This document shows positions 39,571-46,817 of a DNA stretch of 64,000 nucleotides, piece after piece (position 1 is the first letter of the stretch; each line of letters begins with the position of its first letter). Origin of the DNA: Streptomyces tauricus (GTDB lineage: Bacteria; Actinomycetota; Actinomycetes; Streptomycetales; Streptomycetaceae). The notes below the pieces were generated by a model, which made no database searches, was not told the origin of the DNA, and worked only from the letters and a program-made list of their open reading frames with translations. The stretch spans positions 93,624-157,623 of the forward strand of contig NZ_BMVY01000021.1 in NCBI RefSeq assembly GCF_014650955.1. Reading direction: 5' to 3'. The position numbers and the translations under genes are program-made.

Positions 39571-41192
39571 TGAACGAGGCCCTTCCCGACGTCCCCGAAG
39601 TCCGAGTGGTGGGCCTTCCCCAGCTCACCTCCGGTTTCGATCTCGTCGAGAGACTCGACCTGCCCATGCACCTGAAGGTGCACGGGCCGCTCGAGCCCAT
39701 GGGCGGTGAGCAGCTCGCGCAGCTCTCCGAACGGATCAACCTGAAGGGCCGCGGCGGCGCCGGCTTCCCGTTCCACAAGAAGCTCCGGTCGGTCGCCGAG
39801 GCGGCGATCCGCCGGGGCGTACGGCCCGTCGTCGTCGTCAACGGCAGCGAGGACGAGCCCGCCTGCCGCAAGGACACGGTGATGATCAACCGTGCCCCGC
39901 ATCTGATCCTGGACGGTGCCCTGCTGGTCGCGGAGGCACTGGGCGCCCGCACCCTGGTCGTCGGCGTGACACGTGAATCCACCCAGCGGTCGATGGAGGC
40001 GGCGCTCTCCGAGCGCGGTCTGACCAACCGGCGCAACGCGACCATCCGCGCGCGGGTGCAGCGCAACCCGGTGCGGATGGTGACCGGAGCGGCCGCCTCC
40101 CTGGTCCGCTCGATCGACGGCGGCCCCGCCATCCCGCCGGGCCGCAAGACCAGCGCCTCGCAGAACGGTGTCGGCGGCGCCCCCACACTGCTGTCGAACG
40201 CCGAGACGTTCGCCCAGCTGGCGATCGCCGCCCGCATCGGCGCCGAGCGCTACGGGAACACCGGCCTGTACGACGAGCCCGGCACCGTCATGCTCACCGT
40301 CTCCGGGGCGGTCGCCCGGCCCATGGTGATCGAGGCCCCGACCGGCGTCCCGCTGCGCTACATCCTGCAGCTGGCCGGCGCCCCGCCCGTCCCGCAGGGC
40401 GTGCTGACCGGCGGCTACCACGGCAAGTGGCTGGACTCCGCGACGGTCAACGAGGCGATCGTCTCGCGCAACTCCCTGGACGCGGTGGGCGGCGCCCTCG
40501 GCGCCGGCGCGATCCTCCCGATCAGCATGAACACCTGCCCGCTCGGGGAGTCGCTGCGTGTGGCCCAGTGGCTGGCCGAGGAGAGCGCCGGCCAGTGCGG
40601 CCCCTGCTACCTCGGTCTGCCGGCCGCGGCCCGCGGCATGGAGGACATCCTCAACGGCGGTGGTCCGGCCGCCCTGGAGGCGCTCAAGCAGGTCGCCAAC
40701 GCCGTGAAGCGGCGCGGCGCGTGCTCGCACCCGGACGGCTCCGCGATGTTCCTGGAGTCGACCATCAAGGCCTTCACGGACGACCTGGCCGCGCATGTCC
40801 TCGGCAACGGCTGCGGACGGCCCGTGGAGGGCGTTCTGCCGCTCTTCGAGGGCGGCCAGCAGCCCACCGGCATCCCGGGCGGCCAGCCCGAGGAGGAGCA
40901 GGGCCCCAGCCGTCAGAAGATCTACGTCGACTGGACGCTCTGCCGCGGGCACGGCCTGTGCGCGGACATCCTCCCGGAGGTCTTCCAACTGGGCGCCGAC
41001 GGCTTCCCGACGGTCGCCCAGGCACAGGTCCCCCGGTACGCGGAGGCGAAGGCGCTGCGGGCCGTACGACGCTGCCCGGCGCTCGCCCTGCGCCTGGAGG
41101 AGGACACCCGCGGAGCGGCTCCGCGGCAGAACCTGCCCGCCGTGCGCGAGGGCGGCGGGGGCGGCCGTCGCGCGCTGGGCCGCGGCCGCTGA
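39570..41192 (+). CDS. NuoF-like FMN/Fe-S oxidoreductase with C-terminal ferredoxin domain
   Basis: A 540-residue protein related to complex I subunit NuoF. It has the FMN/NADH site (LKGRGGAGFPFHKK; VVNGSEDEPACRKD), an SLBB domain (MVIEAPTGVPLRYIL) and the Fe-S helical domain. In canonical NuoF the N3 cluster motif is ESCGxCxPC plus a distal Cys. Here the first Cys is Ala340 (ESAGQCGPC, Cys343, Cys346) and the distal ligand is Cys385 (RRGACSHPDG). A C-terminal ferredoxin-like domain carries Cys458-x5-Cys464 and Cys502 (CRGHGLC; RRCPAL), the pattern of [3Fe-4S] P450-type ferredoxins. NuoE is absent nearby. It probably passes electrons to the heme membrane protein encoded just upstream. Confidence 0.85.
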   Translation: MNEALPDVPEVRVVGLPQLTSGFDLVERLDLPMHLKVHGPLEPMGGEQLAQLSERINLKGRGGAGFPFHKKLRSVAEAAIRRGVRPVVVVNGSEDEPACRKDTVMINRAPHLILDGALLVAEALGARTLVVGVTRESTQRSMEAALSERGLTNRRNATIRARVQRNPVRMVTGAAASLVRSIDGGPAIPPGRKTSASQNGVGGAPTLLSNAETFAQLAIAARIGAERYGNTGLYDEPGTVMLTVSGAVARPMVIEAPTGVPLRYILQLAGAPPVPQGVLTGGYHGKWLDSATVNEAIVSRNSLDAVGGALGAGAILPISMNTCPLGESLRVAQWLAEESAGQCGPCYLGLPAAARGMEDILNGGGPAALEALKQVANAVKRRGACSHPDGSAMFLESTIKAFTDDLAAHVLGNGCGRPVEGVLPLFEGGQQPTGIPGGQPEEEQGPSRQKIYVDWTLCRGHGLCADILPEVFQLGADGFPTVAQAQVPRYAEAKALRAVRRCPALALRLEEDTRGAAPRQNLPAVREGGGGGRRALGRGR

Positions 41193-41303
41193 CCCACCGG
41201 CGGCCCGGCACCCGGGCCGCCGCACCCGCACACCTGCGCACTCCGGTACGCCGAGACGTCACGAAGAGCAGAGACCTCACGACACCACACAACGCAACAC
41301 AAA

Positions 41304-41336
41304 GAAGCGGGCCATCCTGATCGGATGGCCCGCTTC
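41304..41336 (-). terminator. Terminator of the first tRNA-Ala gene
   Basis: Perfect 14-base arms GAAGCGGGCCATCC (41304-41317) and GGATGGCCCGCTTC (41323-41336) with a 5-base loop are followed on the minus strand by TTTGTGTTG. It lies 8 bases beyond the tRNA 3' end and can also stop transcripts from the NuoF-like gene. Confidence 0.85.
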
Positions 41337-41344
41337 ATCTGCTG

Positions 41345-41417
41345 TGGAGCTAAGGAGAATTGAACTCCTGACCTCCTGCATGCCATGCAGGCGCTCTACC
41401 AACTGAGCTATAGCCCC
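41345..41417 (-). tRNA. tRNA-Ala (anticodon GGC), copy 1
   Basis: The 73-base minus-strand sequence begins GGGGCTATAGCTCAGTTGG and ends CTTAGCTCCA. All arms fold: 7-bp acceptor, D arm, anticodon stem CCTGC/GCAGG with loop ATGGCAT (anticodon GGC, reads GCC), and T arm AGGAG/CTCCT with TTCAATT. No CCA is encoded. It is identical to the copy at 42200-42272. Confidence 0.97.
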
Positions 41418-41540
41418 TTGCGGTGTCCCACCGGGTCTCCCCGGCGGCGACGCCAACATTACCGGTCCCTCCGCGCACCACCAAATCGTTTCCCGGCCGC
41501 GCTCCCGGCCGCGCATCCGGCCGGGGACGCCCCGGCCGGA

Positions 41541-41774
41541 TCAGGCCGTGGCGAACGAGTAGAAGCGCTTGAGCGTGCAGTGCTCGTCGAGGAGCCGGCC
41601 GTAGATCGGCTCGCCCTCCAGCTCGCGGTACGTCTCGATGGGGTCGCCTTTTATGATCAGCGCCCGTGCGCATTCCTCGCACCAGTACTGATAGTCGTGG
41701 TTGACCGGTTCCATGTCGCGGACGATCGGCGTACCACTGCCGCACCAATCGCACTTCCGCCTGTGCGCACCCAT
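41541..41774 (-). CDS. Small zinc-ribbon-like protein (77 aa)
   Basis: A 77-residue protein starting MGAHRRKCDWCGSGTPIV. Two CxxC knuckles, CDWCG (C8, C11) and WCEECARAL (about C32, C35), suggest a structural zinc site. The C-terminal half (YRELEGEPIYGRLLDEHCTL) is a small alpha/beta segment. Its ATG is three bases after the stop of the 57-residue protein upstream, so the two form an operon. Both lie between two identical tRNA-Ala genes. Family unknown to me; conservation in streptomycetes is likely but was not checked. Confidence 0.75.
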   Translation of the reverse strand: MGAHRRKCDWCGSGTPIVRDMEPVNHDYQYWCEECARALIIKGDPIETYRELEGEPIYGRLLDEHCTLKRFYSFATA

Positions 41775-41777
41775 CGA

Positions 41778-41951
41778 TCAGCTCCAGCTGTGGCCGCAGG
41801 CCGTGCACACGTAGGGAACTCCTCCGTTGTCGCCGAGGACTTGAGCAACGTGGGCCGAAGCGCAGGAAGGGCGGTCGAGGCGCGTGATCGGGTCCCGTAC
41901 CACCTCGGATCCGGAAAGGTCGTCGACCTTCCCGAGGATGCTCGCAGGCAT
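41778..41951 (-). CDS. Microprotein with C-terminal CxxC (57 aa)
   Basis: Translation from ATG 41951 gives 57 residues, starting MPASILGKVDDLSGSEVVRD and ending GGVPYVCTACGHSWS. A strong ribosome site, GGGAGGGAG, is six bases upstream. One CxxC (VCTACGHSW) resembles half a zinc ribbon, and a further Cys is in RPSCASAH. The stop is three bases before the start of the 77-residue Cys-rich protein, so coupled translation and possibly a joint zinc site are plausible. It is short enough to be missed by automatic calling. Confidence 0.72.
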   Translation of the reverse strand: MPASILGKVDDLSGSEVVRDPITRLDRPSCASAHVAQVLGDNGGVPYVCTACGHSWS

Positions 41952-42162
41952 CGCCACTCCCTCCCGTCGGGTCGCGCCCCCTTCCGGCCGTTTGATTCTG
42001 CCACGGCCGGAGCAATACGGTCAGCGACGCCTTCGTACCAGTCCGGACACGGCACCTGCCGCAGCGGTCGCGGCCAGCGCAAACGACGAGTAGTGCGTCC
42101 GAAGAGGTATACGCCTGGGAGGCCCAAGTGACTCAACAGGCCGGGAAGACGGGGCAACGAAA

Positions 42163-42190
42163 GATCCCGCCCCCTGACGGGGACGGGATC
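42163..42190 (-). terminator. Terminator of the second tRNA-Ala gene
   Basis: GATCCCGCCCC and GGGGACGGGATC form an 11-bp stem (one bulge) nine bases beyond the tRNA 3' end, followed on the minus strand by TTTCGTTG. Confidence 0.75.
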
Positions 42191-42199
42191 ATCTACCTG

Positions 42200-42272
42200 T
42201 GGAGCTAAGGAGAATTGAACTCCTGACCTCCTGCATGCCATGCAGGCGCTCTACCAACTGAGCTATAGCCCC
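42200..42272 (-). tRNA. tRNA-Ala (anticodon GGC), copy 2
   Basis: Same 73 bases as the copy at 41345-41417, including the GGC anticodon and the absence of CCA. The flanking CTTGCGGTGTCCC on the 5' side of the gene is also shared, showing that the duplication extends into the promoter-proximal DNA. Confidence 0.97.
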
Positions 42273-42418
42273 TTGCGGTGTCCCGGCCGCTTTCCCGGCG
42301 GCGGAACAAGAGAAACTTTAGCCTGCGACCAGCCGGAAAGTGAAATCCGGTGTGCGGGGGCACCGGGACACGATCCTCCGGCCGGCGTGGGCGGACCCAC
42401 GCGTGCCGGCCGGAGGTT

Positions 42419-43120
42419 CTAGTCGTCGTCGCCCAGCACCGGCTCCGGCAGCGTCCCCGCGTTGTGCTCCAGGAGGCGCCAGCCGCGGGCGCCCTCGCCG
42501 AGGACGGACCAGCAGCAGTTGGAGAGGCCGCCGAGGCTTTCCCAGTGCTGCGACTCCAGACCGAGGAGGCGGCCGATGGTGGTGCGGATGGTGCCGCCGT
42601 GGCTGACGACCACGAGCGTGCCGTCGTCGGGCAGCTTCTCGGCGTGCCGGAGCACCACGGGGGCCGCCCGGTCGGCGACCTCGGTCTCCAGTTCGCCGCC
42701 GCCCCGGCGGACGGGCTCGCCGCGCTTCCAGCCCGCGTACTGGTCGCCGTACCGCGCGATGATCTCCTCGTGCGTCAGGCCCTGCCACAGGCCCGCGTAG
42801 GTCTCGCGCAGACCCTCGTCGTGCGTCACGTCGAGACCGGTGAGCGCGGACAGCTCGGCCGCGGTGTTCGCCGCCCGCTTCAGGTCCGAGGCGACGATCG
42901 CGTCGGGCCTCAGGGACGCGAGCAGCCGGGCGGCGCGGCGGGCCTGGCCCACGCCCGTCTCGGTCAGCTCGATGTCCGTGGTGCCCTGGAAGCGGCGCTC
43001 CACGTTCCACAGTGTCTGGCCGTGGCGCCACAGGATGACGCGGCGCCCGCGGCCCGCCTTGCGCCCGGCGTCGGACAGCGGCTTGTCGTCCGACGCCGAT
43101 CGCTCCGCGCCGGCGGTCAT
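42419..43120 (-). CDS. Histidine phosphatase superfamily protein (phosphoglycerate-mutase-like)
   Basis: A 233-residue protein with R32-H33-G34 (ILWRHGQTLWN), FQGTTDIELTETG, VASDLKRAANTA, EGLRETYAGLWQG and VVVSHGGTIRTTIGRLL. All are core motifs of the branch that includes cofactor-dependent phosphoglycerate mutases, alpha-ribazole phosphatase and sugar-phosphate phosphatases. Substrate cannot be set from sequence; actinobacterial relatives next to rsfS are often glucosyl-3-phosphoglycerate phosphatases. Its ATG overlaps the rsfS stop (ATGA), so it is translationally coupled to the ribosome silencing factor. Confidence 0.9.
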   Translation of the reverse strand: MTAGAERSASDDKPLSDAGRKAGRGRRVILWRHGQTLWNVERRFQGTTDIELTETGVGQARRAARLLASLRPDAIVASDLKRAANTAAELSALTGLDVTHDEGLRETYAGLWQGLTHEEIIARYGDQYAGWKRGEPVRRGGGELETEVADRAAPVVLRHAEKLPDDGTLVVVSHGGTIRTTIGRLLGLESQHWESLGGLSNCCWSVLGEGARGWRLLEHNAGTLPEPVLGDDD

Positions 43121-43563
43121 CGAAGTTCTCCGCGCAGCTCTGCGGCGTCCTCCGCGTCCTGGAGCTCGGCGTGCTCGGCGGCCTTGCCCCGGGTGGCCTT
43201 GGCGTCGGCGGGCAGGTCGAGCTCGGGGCAGTCCTTCCAGAGCCGCTCCAGCGCGTAGAACACGCGCTCCTCGCTGTGCTGGACGTGCACGACGATGTCG
43301 ACGTAGTCCAGCAGGATCCAGCGGGCGTCGCGGTCGCCCTCGCGGCGCACCGGCTTCGTGCCGAGCTCCTTGTTCAGGCGCTCCTCGATCTCGTCGACGA
43401 TCGACTTGACCTGGCGGTCGTTGGGCGCGGAGGCCAGCAGGAAGGCGTCCGTGATCGACAGCACGTCGCTGACGTCGTACGCGATGATGTCGTGCGCGAG
43501 CTTGTCGGCGGCCGCCTGCGCGGCGGTGGTGATGAGCTCGACAGAACGGTCAGTGGCGGTCAC
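43117..43563 (-). CDS. rsfS: Ribosome silencing factor RsfS
   Basis: A 148-residue protein with the RsfS/DUF143 pattern: DIIAYDVSDVLSITDAFLLASAPNDRQVKSIVDEIEERL, then ARWILLDYVDIVVHVQHSEERVFYALERLWKDCP. RsfS binds L14 on the 50S subunit and blocks subunit joining when nutrients run short. The C-terminal 30 residues are an Ala/Glu-rich extension. The location between nadD/LCP and the phosphatase is the common actinobacterial order. Confidence 0.96.
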   Translation of the reverse strand: MTATDRSVELITTAAQAAADKLAHDIIAYDVSDVLSITDAFLLASAPNDRQVKSIVDEIEERLNKELGTKPVRREGDRDARWILLDYVDIVVHVQHSEERVFYALERLWKDCPELDLPADAKATRGKAAEHAELQDAEDAAELRGELR

Positions 43564-43636
43564 TACAAGGCTTTCCGTAGGCGGTCAGGAACCCCGGGGG
43601 GTTATACCCCAAGGGTCTCACGGACCGCCGACAGCA

Positions 43637-43667
43637 CCCCACGCGATTGAACGATCACCGCGTGGGG
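43637..43667 (-). terminator. Hairpin between the LCP gene and rsfS
   Basis: Perfect 9-base arms CCCCACGCG (43637-43645) and CGCGTGGGG (43659-43667) sit 23 bases downstream of the LCP-protein stop. No T-tract follows. Partial termination before rsfS is plausible. Confidence 0.55.
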
Positions 43668-43689
43668 CCGGTGGGCCGGGTGGGCCGGC

Positions 43690-45489
43690 CTATTCGCCCA
43701 CCTTGTAGTCCTGGCCCAGCACCACCGACACGTCCGCGTTCGAGGTGGCCTTGCCCTTCTTCACGGAGGTCGTCGGCAGGCCGAGTGTCTTGGCGACCTC
43801 CACCGCGTCCTGCTTCTTCGCGGCGTCGGCGTATGTGATCTCGGACACCGCCTGCGCGGCGTCGGCCGTACCGCCGTCGACGAAGGTGTAGCCGCCGTTG
43901 AGGAGTACGACCCTGGCCTTCTCCGTGGCGTCCTCGTCGGCCGTGGCGTTGCGGATGCCGACCTGGACGGCGGCGCCCTTCTCGGGGCTCTTGGCGGCAC
44001 CGCCGAGCACGTCCTTGACCACGCTGTCGCTGGCCTGCGTACTGAGCCGGCCGTCCGTCTGGACGGGCAGCAGGGCGGTCTTGAAGTCGCCCTCCTTGGC
44101 GCGGTCCGCGAGCTTGGCGAGGAACGTGCCCAGGTCCTTGTCGGTGAGCGAGGGGTCGAGGATCTGCGCGAGGGTCTGCACGGTGGTCGTCGCGGCCTGC
44201 GCGTCGGACGACATCTTGCGCAGCACGCCCTGCATGACCTGCCCGAACCGCTGCAGCTGCGCGTTCTGCGCCTCCCCGGAGGCCCGGTACGTGGCGTACG
44301 CGACGGCCATCTTGCCGCTGAGCGTCTGCTGCTCGCCCTTCTTGACGAGGGGCGCCTCGCCCTTCTTCTTCGCCTCGGGATCCGGCACGTCCGCGTCGGT
44401 GTCGATGTCGATGTTGCCGACCAGCTCGACCAGGTTGTCGAGGTAGGGGGTGTCGAGGCGCCAGGTGCCCTCGATGTCCGTCCCGAGTACGGTGTCGAGC
44501 TCGTCGCGCGTCCCCGAGGAACCGTCGTCGTCGACCGACTTGGAGAGGGTGGTCGCGCCGCCGTCGTCGTCCGTCAGGGCAAGGGAGTTGGGCAGCAGGA
44601 CCGTGGTGCCCTGCTTGGTGGTGGTGTTGTTGACGAGCAGGGCCGTCGAGGTGCCGCTGCCCTTGGTGTTGTGCAGGTGGACGACGATCACGTCACGCTT
44701 CTGGGCGCCGGACGCGGTGGTCTCGCTGGTCTTGGAGTCCGACGACGACCCGGGCAGCTTCCCGGCGAACCAGAGGTAGCCCGCCCCGCCCACCACGACC
44801 AGCGCGAGGACGACAACGAGGGCGACGACCCGGCCACGCGCGCGGCGCTTGGCCTCCTCGCGCCGCTCGGTGCGGTTCTCGGTGAACTTGAGCCAGTCGA
44901 TGACGTCCTCGGACTGCTCGGGCTGCTCCTCGACGAACGCGAACTGCTCGGTGCGGTAGTCGGGTTGATCGGGCCGCTCGTCACCCTCCGCGGGCGCCGG
45001 GGCCGGCGCCGGGTCCTTCGCGGGGCGGGTCTGCTGCGGGATGTACGCGGTCTGCCCGGCGGCCTGGGCCTGCTGCCGACCGGTGGGAGTGTCGGTGTCG
45101 GTGTCATAGGAAGACACGGGTTGCTGCTGACCGGTGTCATACGACACCACAGGCGCCGCCTGCTGCCGGCCCGCCTGCTGCTCCGCCTGTCCCGCCTGCC
45201 CCGTCGCGTACGGGTCGTAGCCGTAGCCCTGCCCGTATCCCTGCTGCCCGTGGTCCTGGCTGTAGTCCTGTCCGTAACCCTGCGCGGGCGCCTGCCCCGG
45301 GACCTGTCCCTGGGCCTGCCCGCCATAGGGGTCGTACGAGCCGTACTCGTCCTGTTGCGGAGAGTACTGCGGGTGCTGCGGAGACTGCCCGGGCTGTGGC
45401 ACCTGCCGGTACACGGGCTGCCCGAACTCGTCGTAGCCGACGAGTTCGTACTGGTCGCCTCCGTACCCAGCGTCGTATCGGTCGTTCAC
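43690..45489 (-). CDS. LCP-like/LytR_C membrane protein
   Basis: A 599-residue protein (GTG 45489). A Tyr/Gln/Gly-rich cytoplasmic N-terminus of about 180 residues (QGYGQDYSQDHGQQGYGQGY) leads to one membrane segment near residues 216-240 (VVALVVVLALVVVGGAGYLWF). A degenerate LCP domain follows (RDVIVVHLHNTKGSGTSTAL; YATYRASGEAQNAQLQRFGQV), then a LytR_C domain (AAVQVGIRNATADEDATEKA). LCP enzymes attach glycopolymers to peptidoglycan. S. coelicolor PdtA, described as a polydiglycosylphosphate transferase needed for sporulation, is encoded in an equivalent neighbourhood as I recall, so this may be its orthologue. The gene starts 16 bases after nadD. Confidence 0.82.
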   Translation of the reverse strand: MNDRYDAGYGGDQYELVGYDEFGQPVYRQVPQPGQSPQHPQYSPQQDEYGSYDPYGGQAQGQVPGQAPAQGYGQDYSQDHGQQGYGQGYGYDPYATGQAGQAEQQAGRQQAAPVVSYDTGQQQPVSSYDTDTDTPTGRQQAQAAGQTAYIPQQTRPAKDPAPAPAPAEGDERPDQPDYRTEQFAFVEEQPEQSEDVIDWLKFTENRTERREEAKRRARGRVVALVVVLALVVVGGAGYLWFAGKLPGSSSDSKTSETTASGAQKRDVIVVHLHNTKGSGTSTALLVNNTTTKQGTTVLLPNSLALTDDDGGATTLSKSVDDDGSSGTRDELDTVLGTDIEGTWRLDTPYLDNLVELVGNIDIDTDADVPDPEAKKKGEAPLVKKGEQQTLSGKMAVAYATYRASGEAQNAQLQRFGQVMQGVLRKMSSDAQAATTTVQTLAQILDPSLTDKDLGTFLAKLADRAKEGDFKTALLPVQTDGRLSTQASDSVVKDVLGGAAKSPEKGAAVQVGIRNATADEDATEKARVVLLNGGYTFVDGGTADAAQAVSEITYADAAKKQDAVEVAKTLGLPTTSVKKGKATSNADVSVVLGQDYKVGE

Positions 45490-45505
45490 CGGTGCCCCTC
45501 TCGGC

Positions 45506-46180
45506 TCACTCGCCGCGGTACAGCTCACGCTTGTCGATGTAGCGCACCACACCGTCCGGCACCAGGTACCAGACCGGGTCACCCTTCGCGACCCGGACCC
45601 GGCAGTCCGTGGACGAGATGGCGAGCGCGGGCACCTCGACGAGCGAGACGCCGCCCTCCGGCAGACCGGTGTCGGTCAGTATGTGACCGGGCCGGGTGAC
45701 CCCGATGAAGTGCGCGAGGGAGAACAGTTCGTCGGCGTCCCGCCAGGTGAGGATCTGGCCGAGCGCGTCGGCGCCGGTGATGAAGAAGAGATCCGTGTCG
45801 GGGTTGAGCATGCGCAGATCGCGCAGCGTGTCCGTGGTGTAGGTGGGACCGCCGCGGTCGATGTCGATGCGGCTCACGGAGAACTGCGGGTTCTCGGCGG
45901 TCGAGATGACCGTCATCAGATAGCGGTCCTCGGCAGGCGAGACCTTGCGGTCGGTCTTCTGCCACGGCTGTCCGGTCGGCACGAACACCACCTCGTCGAG
46001 GTGGAAGCGCGCGGCGACCTCGCTGGCGGCCACGAGGTGTCCGTGATGGATCGGGTCGAACGTTCCGCCCATGACGCCGAGGCGGCGCTTGCCCGGGTTC
46101 GACGGTCCGTTTCCCGTGCCACGCCGTGCGTCGTGTGCCACGACGCCCGCCGGACCGGTAGGCATGTCCTGCTCTCCCAT
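45506..46180 (-). CDS. nadD: Nicotinate-nucleotide adenylyltransferase
   Basis: A 224-residue enzyme with the nucleotidyltransferase motif GGTFDPIHHGHL and the ISST motif near the C-terminus (PALAISSTDCRVRVAKG). It converts nicotinate mononucleotide and ATP to deamido-NAD in NAD synthesis. ATG 46180 gives 24 residues ahead of the first conserved strand; ATG 46165 is also possible. The frame stays open far upstream, but that DNA encodes a separate microprotein. The gene heads a unit with the LCP protein. Confidence 0.95.
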   Translation of the reverse strand: MGEQDMPTGPAGVVAHDARRGTGNGPSNPGKRRLGVMGGTFDPIHHGHLVAASEVAARFHLDEVVFVPTGQPWQKTDRKVSPAEDRYLMTVISTAENPQFSVSRIDIDRGGPTYTTDTLRDLRMLNPDTDLFFITGADALGQILTWRDADELFSLAHFIGVTRPGHILTDTGLPEGGVSLVEVPALAISSTDCRVRVAKGDPVWYLVPDGVVRYIDKRELYRGE

Positions 46181-46227
46181 GCGTGCAGACCCTACCGGCC
46201 CTGACGGCGGGCGCTGTCGCGCGGCCG

Positions 46228-46392
46228 TCAGCGGTCCCGGTTGAAGCGGGTGGTGATCCACAGCAGCAGCATGAGGGCGAGGAAGGCTCCACCGCCGACG
46301 AACAGGGGGTTCAGGCTCTCGTGGTTGCCACCGTGCTCCTCGCCCTCGGCGGCAAGTGTGACCAACTGGGCAGCGGTGCTGTGGAAGCTCAT
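46228..46392 (-). CDS. Single-pass membrane microprotein (54 aa)
   Basis: Starting MSFHSTAAQLVTLAAEGEEHG, the protein has a His/Glu-rich outer part, one membrane helix (LFVGGGAFLALMLLLWI) and a short basic end, TTRFNRDR. The frame is open upstream to 46467, but ATG 46392 gives the compact form. It shares its layout and a W-x(3-5)-R-x-x-R-D ending with the 51-residue microprotein encoded next to it, so they are probably tandem duplicates. Function unknown. Confidence 0.65.
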   Translation of the reverse strand: MSFHSTAAQLVTLAAEGEEHGGNHESLNPLFVGGGAFLALMLLLWITTRFNRDR

Positions 46393-46545
46393 CTTCGGCA
46401 GACCTATCCGATGTGGGCGGGATAAAGACTTCCGCACATCGTAAGCGGGTGCCCTCTCCCCCATCACTCCGACTCCGCCGTTGGAGATCTCGGCTCCGCC
46501 GTCGGGGAGTTCGGCTCCGGCCGGTCGGGAACCTTCCGCGGGGTC

Positions 46546-46701
46546 TCAGTCGTCCCGTTTGTAGCCGCGCAGAAGGAACCAGGCGGCCAGCACGCATCCG
46601 ACGACCATCACGATCAGCACGACGCGGAGGAGATTGCCCGCCCCTTGCTCCTGGGCGGCGCTCGCGGCCTCGACGAGCCACGATCCGGGGGAATGCTCCA
46701 T
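46546..46701 (-). CDS. Single-pass membrane microprotein (51 aa)
   Basis: Translation from ATG 46701 gives MEHSPGSWLVEAASAAQEQG, a membrane helix (VVLIVMVVGCVLAAWFLL) and the basic tail RGYKRDD. AAGGAG lies nine bases upstream. It is oriented in the same direction as the 54-residue microprotein and nadD, and is divergent from the M48 protease gene. It is too short for most gene callers. Function unknown. Confidence 0.65.
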   Translation of the reverse strand: MEHSPGSWLVEAASAAQEQGAGNLLRVVLIVMVVGCVLAAWFLLRGYKRDD

Positions 46702-46817
46702 GACGTACTACTCCTTGACGTACCGCTCCTTCGCTGTACTGCCCGTCCAAGGTATCTCCGCCTAGGCTGGTCCCCGCCTTGGGGGCACAGAAGGCAACCA
46801 AACGCATGGGGGACCAC

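Noticed and set aside
41345..42272. Integrated genetic element between tRNA genes
   Set aside because: There is no integrase, no att direct repeat beyond the tRNA copies, and only two small genes lie between. Simple tRNA duplication is sufficient.
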